This document shows, one piece after another, positions 1 to 8,948 of a stretch of DNA of 64,000 bases. The stretch's first letter is position 1, and every line of letters begins with the position of its first letter. A program made the translations under genes and the position numbers. The notes beneath the pieces were generated by a model that had not been told where the DNA came from, made no database searches, and worked only from the letters and a program-made list of their open reading frames with translations. Source of the DNA: Pseudomonas sp. SLFW (lineage in GTDB: Bacteria > Pseudomonadota > Gammaproteobacteria > Pseudomonadales > Pseudomonadaceae); contig NZ_JAAAKW010000001.1 in NCBI RefSeq assembly GCF_009905615.1, positions 558,001-622,000 on the forward strand, read 5' to 3'.

Positions 1-232
1 CGATCTTCACGAACGCCTGGCCCGGCGTCAGGCTGCGCGACACCTCGGTGCCGACCGCGCGTTCCTTGATGCGGTTGACGAAATCCTTGACCACTGGCAA
101 GGCGACGTCGGCTTCGAGCAGCGCCATACGCACTTCACGCAGAGTGTCCTTGATGTTGTCCTCGGTCAGCTTGGCCTTGCCGGTGACTTGGCGCAGCGTC
201 TGTGAGAGACGATCTGTCAGATTTTCAAACAT
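1..232 (-). CDS. ffh: Signal recognition particle protein Ffh, N-terminal part
   Basis: This is the first 77 residues of the SRP54-type GTPase that binds signal peptides on ribosomes and docks with FtsY at the inner membrane. The translation begins MFENLTDRLSQTLRQVTGKA and continues with the helical N domain, including the ALLEADVAL motif typical of Ffh. The gene runs off the left edge of the window, so the G and M domains are not seen. The ATG at 230-232 is the family's usual start. The divergent neighbour is a CcsA-like membrane gene, which is the usual arrangement in Pseudomonas. Confidence 0.96.
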   Translation of the reverse strand, partial: MFENLTDRLSQTLRQVTGKAKLTEDNIKDTLREVRMALLEADVALPVVKDFVNRIKERAVGTEVSRSLTPGQAFVKI

Positions 233-481
233 GCGTGATCCTTTGAGTTCGTGCGAACCCCAGTGAGTGCGGCGCTGTGCCTTTCATGGCTCCATATGAG
301 GTGTTCGAATCCGACACCTATATAGAAGAAACAGCGCTCCGCGAGCCTGTGGCTTGAGCAGGTCGCGGATTATAGCGAAGAGTCCGGCGCTCGGACACCA
401 TGACGTCTGCTTCTGTGGTCTTTCGTGCACGGTTGGTTCTATGCCAAACTCAGCGGCTTTCGGGCACGCCCATCAGGATCT

Positions 482-1294
482 ATGTTCCCCTTGTCACCGA
501 GTTTGCTATTCAGCCTCGTCGCCGCCGTGCTCTACGCCGCTGCGACCCTCTATCAAGGTATTCGCCTGCGCCAGGGCAAGAAGGCCGACAAATGGCTGTT
601 GTGCCTGATCGGCACCCTTGCCGTCGCCTGTCAGGCCAGTGCGCTTTTCGGTCAATTGGTGCGCCCTATCGGCCTCGGTCTGGACTTTTTCAGCGCCGCC
701 AGCCTGATCGCCGTCGCCGTGATCATCGTGACCATGCTGGCGTGCATTCGCATCCCGGTGGAAATTCTGCTGATCCTGTTGTTCCCCTTGGGTCTGTTGA
801 CGACCCTGATGGCGCAATTCGCCCCCAGCGGCACCCTGCAGCCGATCCTCGGTGAACAGGGGCTGATCGGGCATATCCTGCTGTCGATCCTGGCCTACGG
901 CATGTTCACGATCGCCGTGTTTCAGGCGCTGTTGCTGCTGTTGCAGAACCGGCAGCTCAAGAACAAGCACCCCTCCGGGCTGATCAAGAATTTCCCGCCA
1001 CTGCAAACCATGGAAAGCCTGCTGTTCGGCTTCCTGTGGGCCGGCTGGACGCTGCTGTCGATGTCGCTGATTTCCGGCTGGCTGTTCGTTGAGAACCTCT
1101 TCGCCCAACACCTGGTGCACAAGACCCTGCTGTCGATCCTCGCGTGGATTGTGTTCAGCGTCCTGCTATGGGGCCGCACCCGTCTGGGCTGGCGCGGTCA
1201 CAAAGCGATTCGCTGGACGCTGGGCGGTTTCCTGCTGCTGATGCTGGCCTATTTCGGCAGCAAACTCGTACGCGAATACATCCTGCACATCTGA
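482..1294 (+). CDS. CcsA/YpjD-type cytochrome c assembly-like membrane protein
   Basis: This is a 270-residue integral membrane protein with about eight hydrophobic segments (for example LLFSLVAAVLYAAATLY at the N-terminus and FLLLMLAYFGSKLV near the C-terminus). It resembles the CcsA/CcmF-like family found beside ffh in pseudomonads, where a heme or cytochrome c assembly role is assumed but not proven. The ATG at 482 gives a start directly at the first membrane segment. An upstream in-frame ATG at 425 would add a poorly hydrophobic 19-residue extension and is less likely. The CorC-like gene follows after 12 bp and is probably co-transcribed. Confidence 0.85.
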   Translation: MFPLSPSLLFSLVAAVLYAAATLYQGIRLRQGKKADKWLLCLIGTLAVACQASALFGQLVRPIGLGLDFFSAASLIAVAVIIVTMLACIRIPVEILLILLFPLGLLTTLMAQFAPSGTLQPILGEQGLIGHILLSILAYGMFTIAVFQALLLLLQNRQLKNKHPSGLIKNFPPLQTMESLLFGFLWAGWTLLSMSLISGWLFVENLFAQHLVHKTLLSILAWIVFSVLLWGRTRLGWRGHKAIRWTLGGFLLLMLAYFGSKLVREYILHI

Positions 1295-1306
1295 CAGGCG
1301 CCGACC

Positions 1307-2545
1307 ATGGAAAACCTGCCCAACGGCACGATGCTCGCGCTCCTAGTCCTGCTCACGCTGTGGTCCGCGCTGTTCACGGCGGTCGAGGCGGCGCACTACA
1401 ACTTGCGCGCGGTGCGCATCAACCCGCGCTCGACCGAGCCGCCCAAACCGGTGCTGGCGTTCAATCTGAATAGCCTGATTCTCGGCAACACGCTGCTCAA
1501 AGTCCTGATCACGGTGCTTGCCACCCTGCTGGCGATCAGTCGCTGGTACTACCACGGCCCCCTGATCGCCTGGGTTGCCGTCGCCAGCCTGCTGGTGATC
1601 GTCACCGAATTCATTCCGCGCAAACTCGCTGCCCGCCGCCCGGAAGCGATTTTGCTGCTGGGCAATAACGTGCTGCGCATCCCCATGCGCCTGCTGCGGC
1701 CGCTGACCTGGCTGTACAAAAACATCGCCAAGGTGCTGCTGCGCCCGTTTCTCTCCAAACGTCGCCCGGACAGCGTGGCCGATGACGACGACATGGGGCC
1801 GACGGTCTACCAGGACAACGAAAGCCAGTTCGGCCGCTCCCGGGTGATTTCCGGGATTCACGCGCTGGACAGCATGACGGTCAACGACATCCTCGTTCCG
1901 CGCAGCGAAGTGGATGGCATCAACCTCGATGACACGATTGAAGAGATCGTCGACAAGCTGATCATATCCCGCCACACGCGCCTGCCGGTCTATCACAACG
2001 ACATTAATCAGGTCGAAGGCGTGCTCAACACACGCATGATCAGCCACCTGCTACCACGCGGTCAGTTGACCAAGGAAGCGCTGAAAGCGGCGTGCTACGA
2101 GCCCTATTTCGTTCCCGAAAGCACGCCATTGCAGATGCAGTTGCTGAACTTTCACAAGCAGCAGCGGCGCATGGGCGTGGTGGTGGACGAGTACGGCGAA
2201 GTGTTGGGCATCGTCAGCCTGGAAGACATTCTCGAAGAGATCGTCGGAGAATTCGAAAGCGAGCAATCCCTCGACAACCCGCACATTCACCCGCAGCCGG
2301 ACGGCCGTCTGGTGGTGGAAGGCGCGGCCTCGATCCGCGACCTGAACAAGAGCCTGGGCTGGCACCTGCCGGCGGACGGCCCCAAGACCCTCAACGGCCT
2401 GATCACCGAAGCGCTGGAAACCATTCCCGACAGCTCGGTGTGCCTGAAGATCGGGCCGTACCGCCTCGAAACGCTGGAAACCGAGGACAACCGGGTCACC
2501 CGCGTCCTGATGTGGCAGAACACCCGGACCAAAGACGTGACCTGA
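1307..2545 (+). CDS. HlyC/CorC family protein (CNNM, CBS and CorC domains)
   Basis: This 412-residue protein has an N-terminal DUF21/CNNM transmembrane domain (about residues 1-150), a pair of CBS domains (about 180-310, with the segments VNDILVPRSEVDGI and MGVVVDEYGEVLGIVSLEDI) and a C-terminal CorC/HlyC transporter-associated domain (about 330-405). The family is linked to magnesium or cobalt efflux and to divalent-cation homeostasis. It lies 12 bp after the CcsA-like gene, so the two probably form an operon. The ATG at 1307 is the only sensible start. The exact ion specificity cannot be read from the sequence. Confidence 0.88.
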   Translation: MENLPNGTMLALLVLLTLWSALFTAVEAAHYNLRAVRINPRSTEPPKPVLAFNLNSLILGNTLLKVLITVLATLLAISRWYYHGPLIAWVAVASLLVIVTEFIPRKLAARRPEAILLLGNNVLRIPMRLLRPLTWLYKNIAKVLLRPFLSKRRPDSVADDDDMGPTVYQDNESQFGRSRVISGIHALDSMTVNDILVPRSEVDGINLDDTIEEIVDKLIISRHTRLPVYHNDINQVEGVLNTRMISHLLPRGQLTKEALKAACYEPYFVPESTPLQMQLLNFHKQQRRMGVVVDEYGEVLGIVSLEDILEEIVGEFESEQSLDNPHIHPQPDGRLVVEGAASIRDLNKSLGWHLPADGPKTLNGLITEALETIPDSSVCLKIGPYRLETLETEDNRVTRVLMWQNTRTKDVT

Positions 2546-2827
2546 GGCGCGCAACAAGCCTGAAACACTTGTTTCCGCGCTGCCGCCCTTCCTATAATCG
2601 AGCCGCTTACCCAGCCCCGCCGACCCGCGTGCTACCCGCACGATGCGAGAGTCGGCCAGTCACTCAGCCTGACGTCTTCACACCGCTCACATCCCGAGCA
2701 TTGTCGCCGCCTCAACATTCGGGGCTAGTCTGTTCAGCGCTGTACCCAAAAACAATTAACGATTGCCCCAGCGCGCCGGACGTTTTGTCCCCCGCTGACA
2801 GGCAAGATGACTGCCAGGGATACCCGC

Positions 2828-4150
2828 ATGACCAGCACCTCCACCTTTCCGCCAAGCGGCGAAAGCGCGGCACCGCCCGCCAATTCCGCCGCCCGCGTGG
2901 CCACCGCCAGCTTCATCGGCACGGCCATCGAGTTCTACGACTTCTACGTCTACGCCACAGCCGCGGCCCTGGTGATCGGGCCGGTGTTCTTCCCGCAGAC
3001 CTCCAGCACCGCACAGATGCTGTCGGCGTTTCTGACGTTCGGCATCGCCTTTCTCGCTCGTCCACTGGGCTCGTTGCTGTTCGGTCACTTCGGCGACCGC
3101 ATTGGCCGCAAATCCACGCTGGTGGCTTCGTTGCTGTTGATGGGCATCTGCACCACGTTGATCGGCGTGCTGCCGGGCTATGAAGCCATCGGTTCATGGG
3201 CGCCGATTTTGCTATGCGTGCTGCGTTTCGGCCAAGGTCTGGGGCTCGGCGGCGAATGGGGCGGCGCAGCGTTGCTGGCCACCGAAAACGCCCCCAAAGG
3301 CAAGCGGGCGTGGTTCGGGATGTTTCCGCAACTCGGTCCATCGATCGGGTTTCTGGCGGCCAACGGCCTGTTCCTGACCCTGGCCGTCACGCTGAGCGAC
3401 GAACAGTTCCGCTCCTGGGGCTGGCGCATTCCGTTCCTGCTCAGCGCCGTGCTGGTGGTGATCGGCCTGTATGTGCGCTTGAAGCTGGAAGAAACGCCGG
3501 TCTTCGCCAAGGCCATCGCTAATCACGAGCGCTTGAAGATGCCGATTGCCGAGCTGTTTTCGCAATACTGGGCGCCGATGCTGTTGGGCGCCGCGTCGAT
3601 GGTGGTGTGCTACGCGCTGTTCTACATCTCGACGGTGTTCTCCCTGAGCTACGGGGTGAAATCCCTGGGCTACAGCCGCGAATCCTTTCTTGCCATGCTG
3701 TGCTTTGCGGTGTTGTTCATGGCCTTGGCCACCCCGCTGTCGGCCTGGGCGAGTGACCGTTTCGGGCGCAAACCGGTGTTGATCATCGGCGGCGTGCTGG
3801 CCATTCTGTCGGGTTTTCTGATGCAGCCGTTGCTGACTCACGGCACCACGTGGGCGGTGACGCTATTTCTGTCCATCGAGCTGTTCCTGATGGGCGTGAC
3901 CTTCGCCCCGATGGGCGCGATGTTGCCTGAACTGTTCCCGACCCGCGTGCGCTACACCGGCGCGTCGGCGGCCTACAACATTGGCGGGATCGTCGGCGCC
4001 TCGGTGGCGCCGTTCTTCGCCCAGCAATTGGTGGAGATGGGCGGTTTGAGCTGGGTCGGCGGTTACGTCTCGGCGGCAGCGTTGTTGAGTCTGATAGCCG
4101 TGCTGTGCCTGAAAGAAACGCGGCATGCGGATCTGGATACGATTGCTTGA
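2828..4150 (+). CDS. MFS transporter, metabolite:H+ symporter type
   Basis: This 440-residue carrier has twelve predicted membrane segments. It carries the family signatures FGHFGDRIGRKSTL between helices 2 and 3 and GQGLGLGGEWGGAALLATENAP after helix 4, which mark the ProP/ShiA/KgtP-like metabolite:proton symporter subfamily. The likely substrates are organic or amino acids such as alpha-ketoglutarate, shikimate or betaine, and the sequence does not decide between them. I prefer the ATG at 2828 because AGGGA lies 7 bp before it. An in-frame ATG at 2807 would add seven residues. The gene stands alone and is preceded by a 282-bp gap with no clear feature. Confidence 0.87.
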   Translation: MTSTSTFPPSGESAAPPANSAARVATASFIGTAIEFYDFYVYATAAALVIGPVFFPQTSSTAQMLSAFLTFGIAFLARPLGSLLFGHFGDRIGRKSTLVASLLLMGICTTLIGVLPGYEAIGSWAPILLCVLRFGQGLGLGGEWGGAALLATENAPKGKRAWFGMFPQLGPSIGFLAANGLFLTLAVTLSDEQFRSWGWRIPFLLSAVLVVIGLYVRLKLEETPVFAKAIANHERLKMPIAELFSQYWAPMLLGAASMVVCYALFYISTVFSLSYGVKSLGYSRESFLAMLCFAVLFMALATPLSAWASDRFGRKPVLIIGGVLAILSGFLMQPLLTHGTTWAVTLFLSIELFLMGVTFAPMGAMLPELFPTRVRYTGASAAYNIGGIVGASVAPFFAQQLVEMGGLSWVGGYVSAAALLSLIAVLCLKETRHADLDTIA

Positions 4151-4226
4151 GTGCGCGCGGCCCTGGAAGACATATCTGGATCAAAACTGAGGGAATGCCC
4201 CCCCGGTTTTGAGCTGGCAACACCAC

Positions 4227-4316
4227 CTGTGGGAGCGAATTTATTCGCGAAGGTGGTTCAGGCAACACATATGCGCCGCCTGAACCCACGTCTCGCGAAT
4301 GAATTCGCTCCCACAG
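4227..4316. repeat. REP doublet (GAGCGAATTTATTCGCGA type)
   Basis: Two inverted REP units face each other. The left unit reads CTGTGGGAGCGAATTTATTC and the right unit is its near reverse complement, ending in GAATTCGCTCCCACAG. Between them lies a shorter palindrome (GGTTCAGGC/GCCTGAACC). This is the layout of a Pseudomonas REPIN, a non-autonomous repeat mobilised by a RAYT transposase encoded elsewhere. Similar doublets occur at 47156-47254 and 51675-51766. Confidence 0.88.
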
Positions 4317-4351
4317 AGATGGAGCCCAATGCTCAGGTAACACAAACAAAA

Positions 4352-4377
4352 ACGGCGCCTTTAAGGGCGCCGTTTTT
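4352..4377. terminator. Bidirectional rho-independent terminator
   Basis: The stem ACGGCGCC pairs with GGCGCCGT across a 6-nt loop. It is flanked by A-rich sequence on the left and T5 on the right, so it can work on both strands. It lies 16 bp beyond the purT stop on the minus strand and would also end any transcript from the MFS gene. Confidence 0.85.
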
Positions 4378-4392
4378 ATTTGCGGGACAGCC

Positions 4393-5574
4393 TTACAACT
4401 GCACTTTCACCGCCATCGACGCGCGGGTCGCCTTGCGGCGGGCGGCTTCGATCGATTCGTCGCGTGCCAGGGCGACGCCCATGCGGCGCTGACCGTTGAC
4501 TTCCGGCTTGCCGAACAGACGCAGCGCGGTGTCGGGCTCGCTCAGGGCTTGCTCCAGATTGGCGAACGCGGTCTGGGTCGATTGACCTTCCACCAGAATC
4601 ACCGCCGAAGCCGACGGACCGAACTGACGAATCAACGGGATCGGCAGGCCGAGAATGGCGCGGGCGTGCAGCGCGAACTGCGACAGGTCCTGGGAAATCA
4701 GCGTCACCAGACCGGTGTCGTGCGGGCGCGGCGAGACTTCGCTGAACCACACCTGATCGCCCTTGATGAACAGCTCGACGCCAAACAGGCCACGACCACC
4801 CAACGCTTCGGTCACGGCCTTGGCCACACGCTCGGATTCCGCCAGCGCCGCCGGGCTCATGGCCTGTGGCTGCCAGGATTCCTGGTAGTCGCCCTTCTCT
4901 TGACGATGGCCTACCGGCGCGCAGAAAGTGGTGCCGCCGACGTGGCGCACGGTCAGCAGGGTGATCTCGTAATCGAAGTCGATGAAGCCTTCGATAATCA
5001 CGCGGCCTTTGCCCGCACGGCCGCCTTCTTGGGCGTAATCCCAGGCCTTCTGAACGTCAGCCTCGGTTTTCAGCAGGCTCTGGCCTTTGCCCGACGAGCT
5101 CATGACCGGTTTGACGACGCACGGGAAACCCAGGTCATCGACGGCCTTCTTGTAATCTTCGAAGCTGTCGGCAAAGTGATAGGGCGAGGTCGGCAGGTCC
5201 AGCTCTTCAGCGGCCAGACGGCGGATGCCTTCGCGGTTCATGGTCAGCTGCGTGGCGCGCGCGGTCGGGATCACGGTGAAGCCTTCGGCTTCCAGTTCGA
5301 CCAGCGTCGCGGTGGCGATGGCTTCGATTTCCGGGACGATGTAATGCGGTTTCTCCGCTTCGATCACAGCCCGCAGTGCAGCGCCGTCGAGCATGTTGAT
5401 CACATGGCTGCGGTGCGCGACCTGCATGGCCGGAGCGTTGGCGTAACGGTCGACGGCAATCACTTCAACGCCCAGGCGTTGCAGTTCGATCACCACTTCC
5501 TTGCCAAGCTCGCCGCAACCGCAGAGCAAAACGCGGGTCGCGGTCGGCGACAGTGGAGTTCCGATTTGAGTCAT
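4393..5574 (-). CDS. purT: Formate-dependent GAR transformylase PurT
   Basis: PurT makes formyl-GAR from GAR, formate and ATP in the third step of purine synthesis, as the folate-independent alternative to PurN. The 393-residue product matches the family length. It has the N-terminal pre-ATP-grasp fold ([14 protein letters not shown], about residues 13-26), a central ATP-grasp domain ([14 protein letters not shown], about 150-165; [14 protein letters not shown]) and the C-terminal family sequence ending in SMAVKVQL. The ATG at 5572-5574 is chosen because GAGG lies about 7 bp before it. An upstream in-frame start at 5607 lacks a ribosome site. The gene is monocistronic. Confidence 0.97.
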   Translation of the reverse strand: MTQIGTPLSPTATRVLLCGCGELGKEVVIELQRLGVEVIAVDRYANAPAMQVAHRSHVINMLDGAALRAVIEAEKPHYIVPEIEAIATATLVELEAEGFTVIPTARATQLTMNREGIRRLAAEELDLPTSPYHFADSFEDYKKAVDDLGFPCVVKPVMSSSGKGQSLLKTEADVQKAWDYAQEGGRAGKGRVIIEGFIDFDYEITLLTVRHVGGTTFCAPVGHRQEKGDYQESWQPQAMSPAALAESERVAKAVTEALGGRGLFGVELFIKGDQVWFSEVSPRPHDTGLVTLISQDLSQFALHARAILGLPIPLIRQFGPSASAVILVEGQSTQTAFANLEQALSEPDTALRLFGKPEVNGQRRMGVALARDESIEAARRKATRASMAVKVQL

Positions 5575-5713
5575 CTCAGGTCCTCGTGGAGCAGATATCG
5601 AGGGCAACCCGCCACAGGCGAGTAACCGCAGGTCATAAAAGCGCGCAATTTAACATGAAGGCCGGGGGATGGGGTGTGGTGGGTGACGGATGAGTCGGTG
5701 CTTCGCAGAAGTC

Positions 5714-5804
5714 CTGTAGGAGTGAGCTTGCTCGCGATGGCATTCCATCAGGTTCATATCTATCGCCCGAGAAGACGCTATCGCGAGCAAGCTCACTCCT
5801 ACAG
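5714..5804. repeat. REP doublet (GTAGGAGTGAGCTTGCTCGCGA type)
   Basis: The left unit CTGTAGGAGTGAGCTTGCTC is mirrored by GAGCAAGCTCACTCCTACAG at the right end, with about 50 bp between them that includes an imperfect inner match. This second REP family recurs at 49550-49639, and a half unit lies at 8731-8755. Confidence 0.88.
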
Positions 5805-5813
5805 AAGAGATTG

Positions 5814-6032
5814 CTAAGCCTGGCCCACCGAAAACATCGACCCACTGGCCCGCGCGCGCTCGTCGCACAGCACCAACACCGCGCGGCGTTCGTCGTCGCT
5901 CATGCGGCTCCAGGCAGTGATTTCCGTGACCGTGCGCTGGCAGCCGACGCACATGTCGGCGTCATCCAGTGCACAGATGCTCACGCACGGTGAGCGCACG
6001 GGCTTTTCATGAACAGGTTGATCGGCGGCCAT
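5814..6032 (-). CDS. DUF1289 domain protein, small Cys-rich
   Basis: This 72-residue protein carries the DUF1289 pattern: an SPCVSICALD segment followed by MCVGCQRTVTEI, giving four cysteines that could bind a metal, and then a W-x-x-M-S-x-x-E-R helix. The function of the family is unknown. Its ATG (6030-6032) overlaps the TGA of the upstream carbonic-anhydrase-like gene by one base (TGATG), which suggests translational coupling. A TTG one codon earlier is possible but unnecessary. Confidence 0.86.
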   Translation of the reverse strand: MAADQPVHEKPVRSPCVSICALDDADMCVGCQRTVTEITAWSRMSDDERRAVLVLCDERARASGSMFSVGQA

Positions 6033-6556
6033 CAATCTTCCTGCGGCGCCAGATCGCGGGCGTAACGCTGTGCGTTGTGAACGTAGTGGGCGGCGCTGGC
6101 TTCGAGCATTTTCTTCTGCGCCTCGGTCAGTTCCCGCACGATCTTGCCCGGCGACCCCATGACCAGCGACCCGTCCGGAATCACCTTGCCTTCACCGATC
6201 AGCGAATTGGCGCCGATGAGGCAGTATTTGCCGATCTTCGCCCCGTTGAGGATCACCGAATTGATGCCGATCAGCGTGTTGTCGTCCACCGTGCAGCCGT
6301 GAAGCATGACGTTGTGGCCGATGGTCACGTTCTTGCCGATGGTCAGCGGCGACCCCATGTCGGTGTGCATCACGGTGCCATCTTGCACGTTGCTGTTTTC
6401 GCCGATGTCGATCAGCTCGTTGTCACCCCGCAGCACGGCACCGAACCAGACGCTGGCGTTGGCCTGCAAACGAACCTTGCCGATCAAGGTGGCGGTGGGG
6501 GCAATCCAGCTTTGCGGGTGAGCTTCGACGCGGGCATCGCCCAGGCGGTATTTCAT
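6032..6556 (-). CDS. Gamma-carbonic anhydrase-like hexapeptide protein
   Basis: This 174-residue left-handed beta-helix protein belongs to the YrdA/PaaY/CaiE group. Hexapeptide turns run from about residue 15 to 150. The three histidine positions expected to bind metal at the trimer interface are present in the segments TVMHTDMG and [10 protein letters not shown]. Family members are zinc or iron proteins, some with carbonic anhydrase or thioesterase activity. The actual substrate here is not known. The gene is followed immediately by the DUF1289 gene with a one-base overlap. Confidence 0.88.
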   Translation of the reverse strand: MKYRLGDARVEAHPQSWIAPTATLIGKVRLQANASVWFGAVLRGDNELIDIGENSNVQDGTVMHTDMGSPLTIGKNVTIGHNVMLHGCTVDDNTLIGINSVILNGAKIGKYCLIGANSLIGEGKVIPDGSLVMGSPGKIVRELTEAQKKMLEASAAHYVHNAQRYARDLAPQED

Positions 6557-6629
6557 GGTGTCTTCCTCATGACTCGGCTCTGCGGCCGTGGGTCGAGCGC
6601 GGGGCTCACGGTTGGGCGAAACGGGTAAA

Positions 6630-7241
6630 TCAGGATTTCAGCGTCAGGATGGACGAACGCTGGGGCGGATGATGCAGGCTGATCTTGCTGTCGAACAGCA
6701 CGTTCATCAGTTCCACGATCATGATCGCGCTCAAACCCCAGATCTTGTACTCGCCAAACCGGTAGCTCGGCACGTACCAACTGCGCCCCTGATAATCGAT
6801 GCGGTGCGTATGTTCGCGGGCGTCTTCGCGGAAAAATTCAAGCGGCACGCTGAACACGGCAGCGATCTCGCCGTCATTGGGTTTGTATTCGACGTAATCG
6901 GGGATGATGCCGACGTAAGGCGTGACTTTCAGGCCGTGCTTGGAAATCAGCGGACTCAATGGGCCAACGACTTCGACGAGGCCCGGCGGCAAGCCGATTT
7001 CCTCTTCAGCCTCGCGTAAGGCGGTGAACACCAGATCAGGGTCTTCAGGGTCTCGTCGTCCGCCTGGGAACGCCACTTCACCGCCATGGGTCGACAGCCC
7101 GCTGGCGCGCAGGGTCAGCACCAGTTCCGGCTCGTCGCTGCGGGTAATAGGCATGAGCACCGCGGCCTCGGAGAACCCTGCGTCCATCTCCAGAGGCTGC
7201 GGCGTGTGGCTGCTCATACGGCGAAGTAGCTCGTCCAGCAT
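6630..7241 (-). CDS. CoA pyrophosphatase-type Nudix hydrolase
   Basis: This 203-residue Nudix protein has the segments [18 protein letters not shown] and [12 protein letters not shown], which together form the CoA-type Nudix signature seen in NudL/YeaB and NUDT7. These enzymes cleave CoA and its derivatives to phosphopantetheine and 3',5'-ADP. The start at 7241 gives a normal family length. It lies 73 bp upstream of the carbonic-anhydrase-like gene and may share its transcript. It is divergent from the next Nudix gene. Confidence 0.88.
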   Translation of the reverse strand: MLDELLRRMSSHTPQPLEMDAGFSEAAVLMPITRSDEPELVLTLRASGLSTHGGEVAFPGGRRDPEDPDLVFTALREAEEEIGLPPGLVEVVGPLSPLISKHGLKVTPYVGIIPDYVEYKPNDGEIAAVFSVPLEFFREDAREHTHRIDYQGRSWYVPSYRFGEYKIWGLSAIMIVELMNVLFDSKISLHHPPQRSSILTLKS

Positions 7242-7400
7242 GGGAATTCTCGGTCGATTGCCTGACCCGCATCATGCACCAAAGCGCCGACACGCCCAAC
7301 CCCAGGGGCGACAGCCAGCGTGTCGGAAACAACACATCGCTTGCCGACCACCCGCGCCACACGCCAAGATAGCCGCTGACTTCAGGAACCCGATTCGATC

Positions 7401-7952
7401 ATGAAATTCTGCAGCCACTGCGGCGAACAGGTCAGCCAGCGCATCCCCGAAGGCGATACGCGTCTGCGTTATGTGTGCGACCACTGTCACACTATTCATT
7501 ACCAGAATCCGAACATCGTGGCGGGGGTATTGCCGCTCTGGGAAGGCAAGGTGCTGCTGTGTCGTCGCGCCATCGAGCCGCGCCTGGGTTACTGGACCCT
7601 GCCCGCCGGTTTCATGGAGAACGGCGAAAGCGTCGATCAGGCCGCGCGCCGGGAGACCGTCGAAGAAGCCTGCGCCGTGCTGGACGACTTGCACCTTTAT
7701 GCCATGATCGACGTGCCGCACATCAGCCAGGTGCACATTTTCTACCGCGCCAACATGGCCAGCGCGGAGTTTGCCGCCGGGGTCGAGAGCCTTGAGGTGA
7801 AGCTGTTCGACGAGGCGGACATTCCGTGGTCGGAACTGGCATTCAACACCGTGAGACGTACGCTGGAGTATTTTTTTGCAGACCGGCGGCGTCAAGAATT
7901 CCCGGTGCATACCGATTGCCTGACTGTCGTGCCCCCTCTCAAAACCTCTTGA
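7401..7952 (+). CDS. Nudix hydrolase with N-terminal zinc ribbon
   Basis: This 183-residue protein begins with a four-cysteine zinc ribbon (C4, C7, C26, C29), followed by the NudC-like peptide HYQNPNIVAGVLPLWEGKVL and a Nudix box GFMENGESVDQAARRETVEE. The usual glycine near the end of the box is replaced, giving EEACA instead of EExG. The layout resembles a short NADH-pyrophosphatase-like Nudix enzyme without the extra N-terminal domain of NudC. The substrate is probably a nucleoside diphosphate derivative, but this is not certain. Confidence 0.87.
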   Translation: MKFCSHCGEQVSQRIPEGDTRLRYVCDHCHTIHYQNPNIVAGVLPLWEGKVLLCRRAIEPRLGYWTLPAGFMENGESVDQAARRETVEEACAVLDDLHLYAMIDVPHISQVHIFYRANMASAEFAAGVESLEVKLFDEADIPWSELAFNTVRRTLEYFFADRRRQEFPVHTDCLTVVPPLKTS

Positions 7953-7995
7953 CCAGATGACCCCGCGCCGCTGAGCGCAGGGTTCAGGGATACCG

Positions 7996-8565
7996 TTGAA
8001 AATGCGTTGGTTGCTTGCCGTTCTATGCCTGCTGGTCGTTCCGTTGTCCCAGGCCGCCTTCACTCAGACCATCGTGCCCAAGGGTAGCGAGCAGAAATTC
8101 GTCGACGGTAAGGTGGTGGACACCCAGGACATCAGCGCCCGCGCCATCGACAAGGTGTTGGTGCTCAAATCAGCACATCAGTTGCAATTGATGAGCAAGG
8201 GCGAGGCACTGAAAACCTACCGCATCTCGCTGGGCAAGGCGCCAAAAGGGCCGAAGCTGCAAGAGGGTGACCAACGCACCCCGGAAGGCTTTTATTGGCT
8301 GGACTGGCGCAAGACCAGCGACGCGTTCAACTTGTCGATGCACATTTCTTACCCCAACATCGCCGACTCCGCCCGCGCCCGCCGCGAAGGCGTGAACCCG
8401 GGCAGCATGATCATGATCCACGGCACGCCAATCAACGAAGACTACCCCGAGTGGTATTTCCACACGCTGGACTGGACCAATGGCTGCATCGCCATGAAGA
8501 ACAGCGACATTCGTGAAGTCTGGGATCTGGTGAAAGACGGCACGATGATCGAGATTCGGCCGTAG
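7996..8565 (+). CDS. L,D-transpeptidase (YkuD) family protein, secreted
   Basis: This 189-residue protein has a signal peptide (LLAVLCLLVVPLSQA, cleavage near residue 20) and a YkuD catalytic domain. The catalytic signature reads IHGTPINE (H142) followed about 20 residues later by TNGCIAM, with C164 as the likely nucleophile. Such enzymes form 3-3 peptidoglycan cross-links or attach lipoproteins in the periplasm. The TTG at 7996 has AGGGA about 6 bp upstream, while the ATG at 8002 is 12 bp away from it. Both starts are possible and differ by two residues. Confidence 0.86.
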   Translation: MKMRWLLAVLCLLVVPLSQAAFTQTIVPKGSEQKFVDGKVVDTQDISARAIDKVLVLKSAHQLQLMSKGEALKTYRISLGKAPKGPKLQEGDQRTPEGFYWLDWRKTSDAFNLSMHISYPNIADSARARREGVNPGSMIMIHGTPINEDYPEWYFHTLDWTNGCIAMKNSDIREVWDLVKDGTMIEIRP

Positions 8566-8730
8566 GCCATTCAGATACCACTCGACGCGGACTGCTTCTG
8601 CCGAAGGCGTAGGAGTCGCCGGGGTGGCGCTCCACCTTGCCGACGATCTGGCGCGAAGCGGCAGCCAAACCAGACGACACCGTTCCTCCTGATGCACCGC
8701 GCATACCGATTTTGCTGCCGCTGCGCGGCA

Positions 8731-8755
8731 GATCGCGAGCAAGCTTGCTCCTACG
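8731..8755. repeat. Single REP half-unit
   Basis: The sequence GATCGCGAGCAAGCTTGCTC followed by CTACG matches one arm of the GTAGGAG...CTTGCTCGCGA REP family seen as full doublets at 5714-5804 and 49550-49639. No partner arm is visible nearby. Confidence 0.75.
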
Positions 8756-8859
8756 GCCTTCGGCCAGAATCAACAGCAGTCAGCATTCCAATCGACCTCT
8801 GGCAACATTTCCTTGACGTCCAAACGTCACAACCCCGTGACCAAAAACCCTCCCCTTTG

Positions 8860-8894
8860 ATACCAATCCCGTTGACGTGGTATGCAAGTGGTAT
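8860..8894. promoter_or_regulatory. Candidate GntR/NagR operator upstream of the nag genes
   Basis: ATACCA at 8860-8865 is inverted relative to two direct copies of GTGGTAT at 8877-8883 and 8888-8894. TGGTAT/ATACCA half sites are typical of HutC-subfamily GntR regulators of amino sugar genes. A TTGACG (8872-8877) sits inside the array and could serve as a -35 box. The array lies 55-90 bp before the regulator's ATG, so NagR probably controls itself and the downstream nag operon. Binding is inferred. Confidence 0.6.
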
Positions 8895-8948
8895 TACTTT
8901 CGGATGCATTCTCCGAACATAATTCCAATCCACCTCGGCCCGCCTTCC

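Larger units (their letters stand above)
8566..8948. other. 383-bp gap before the nag locus
   Basis: No credible gene is seen in this stretch. It contains a half REP unit (8731-8755) and, close to the GntR gene, repeated TGGTAT motifs that look like an operator (8860-8894). The remainder shows nothing I can interpret. Confidence 0.7.
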
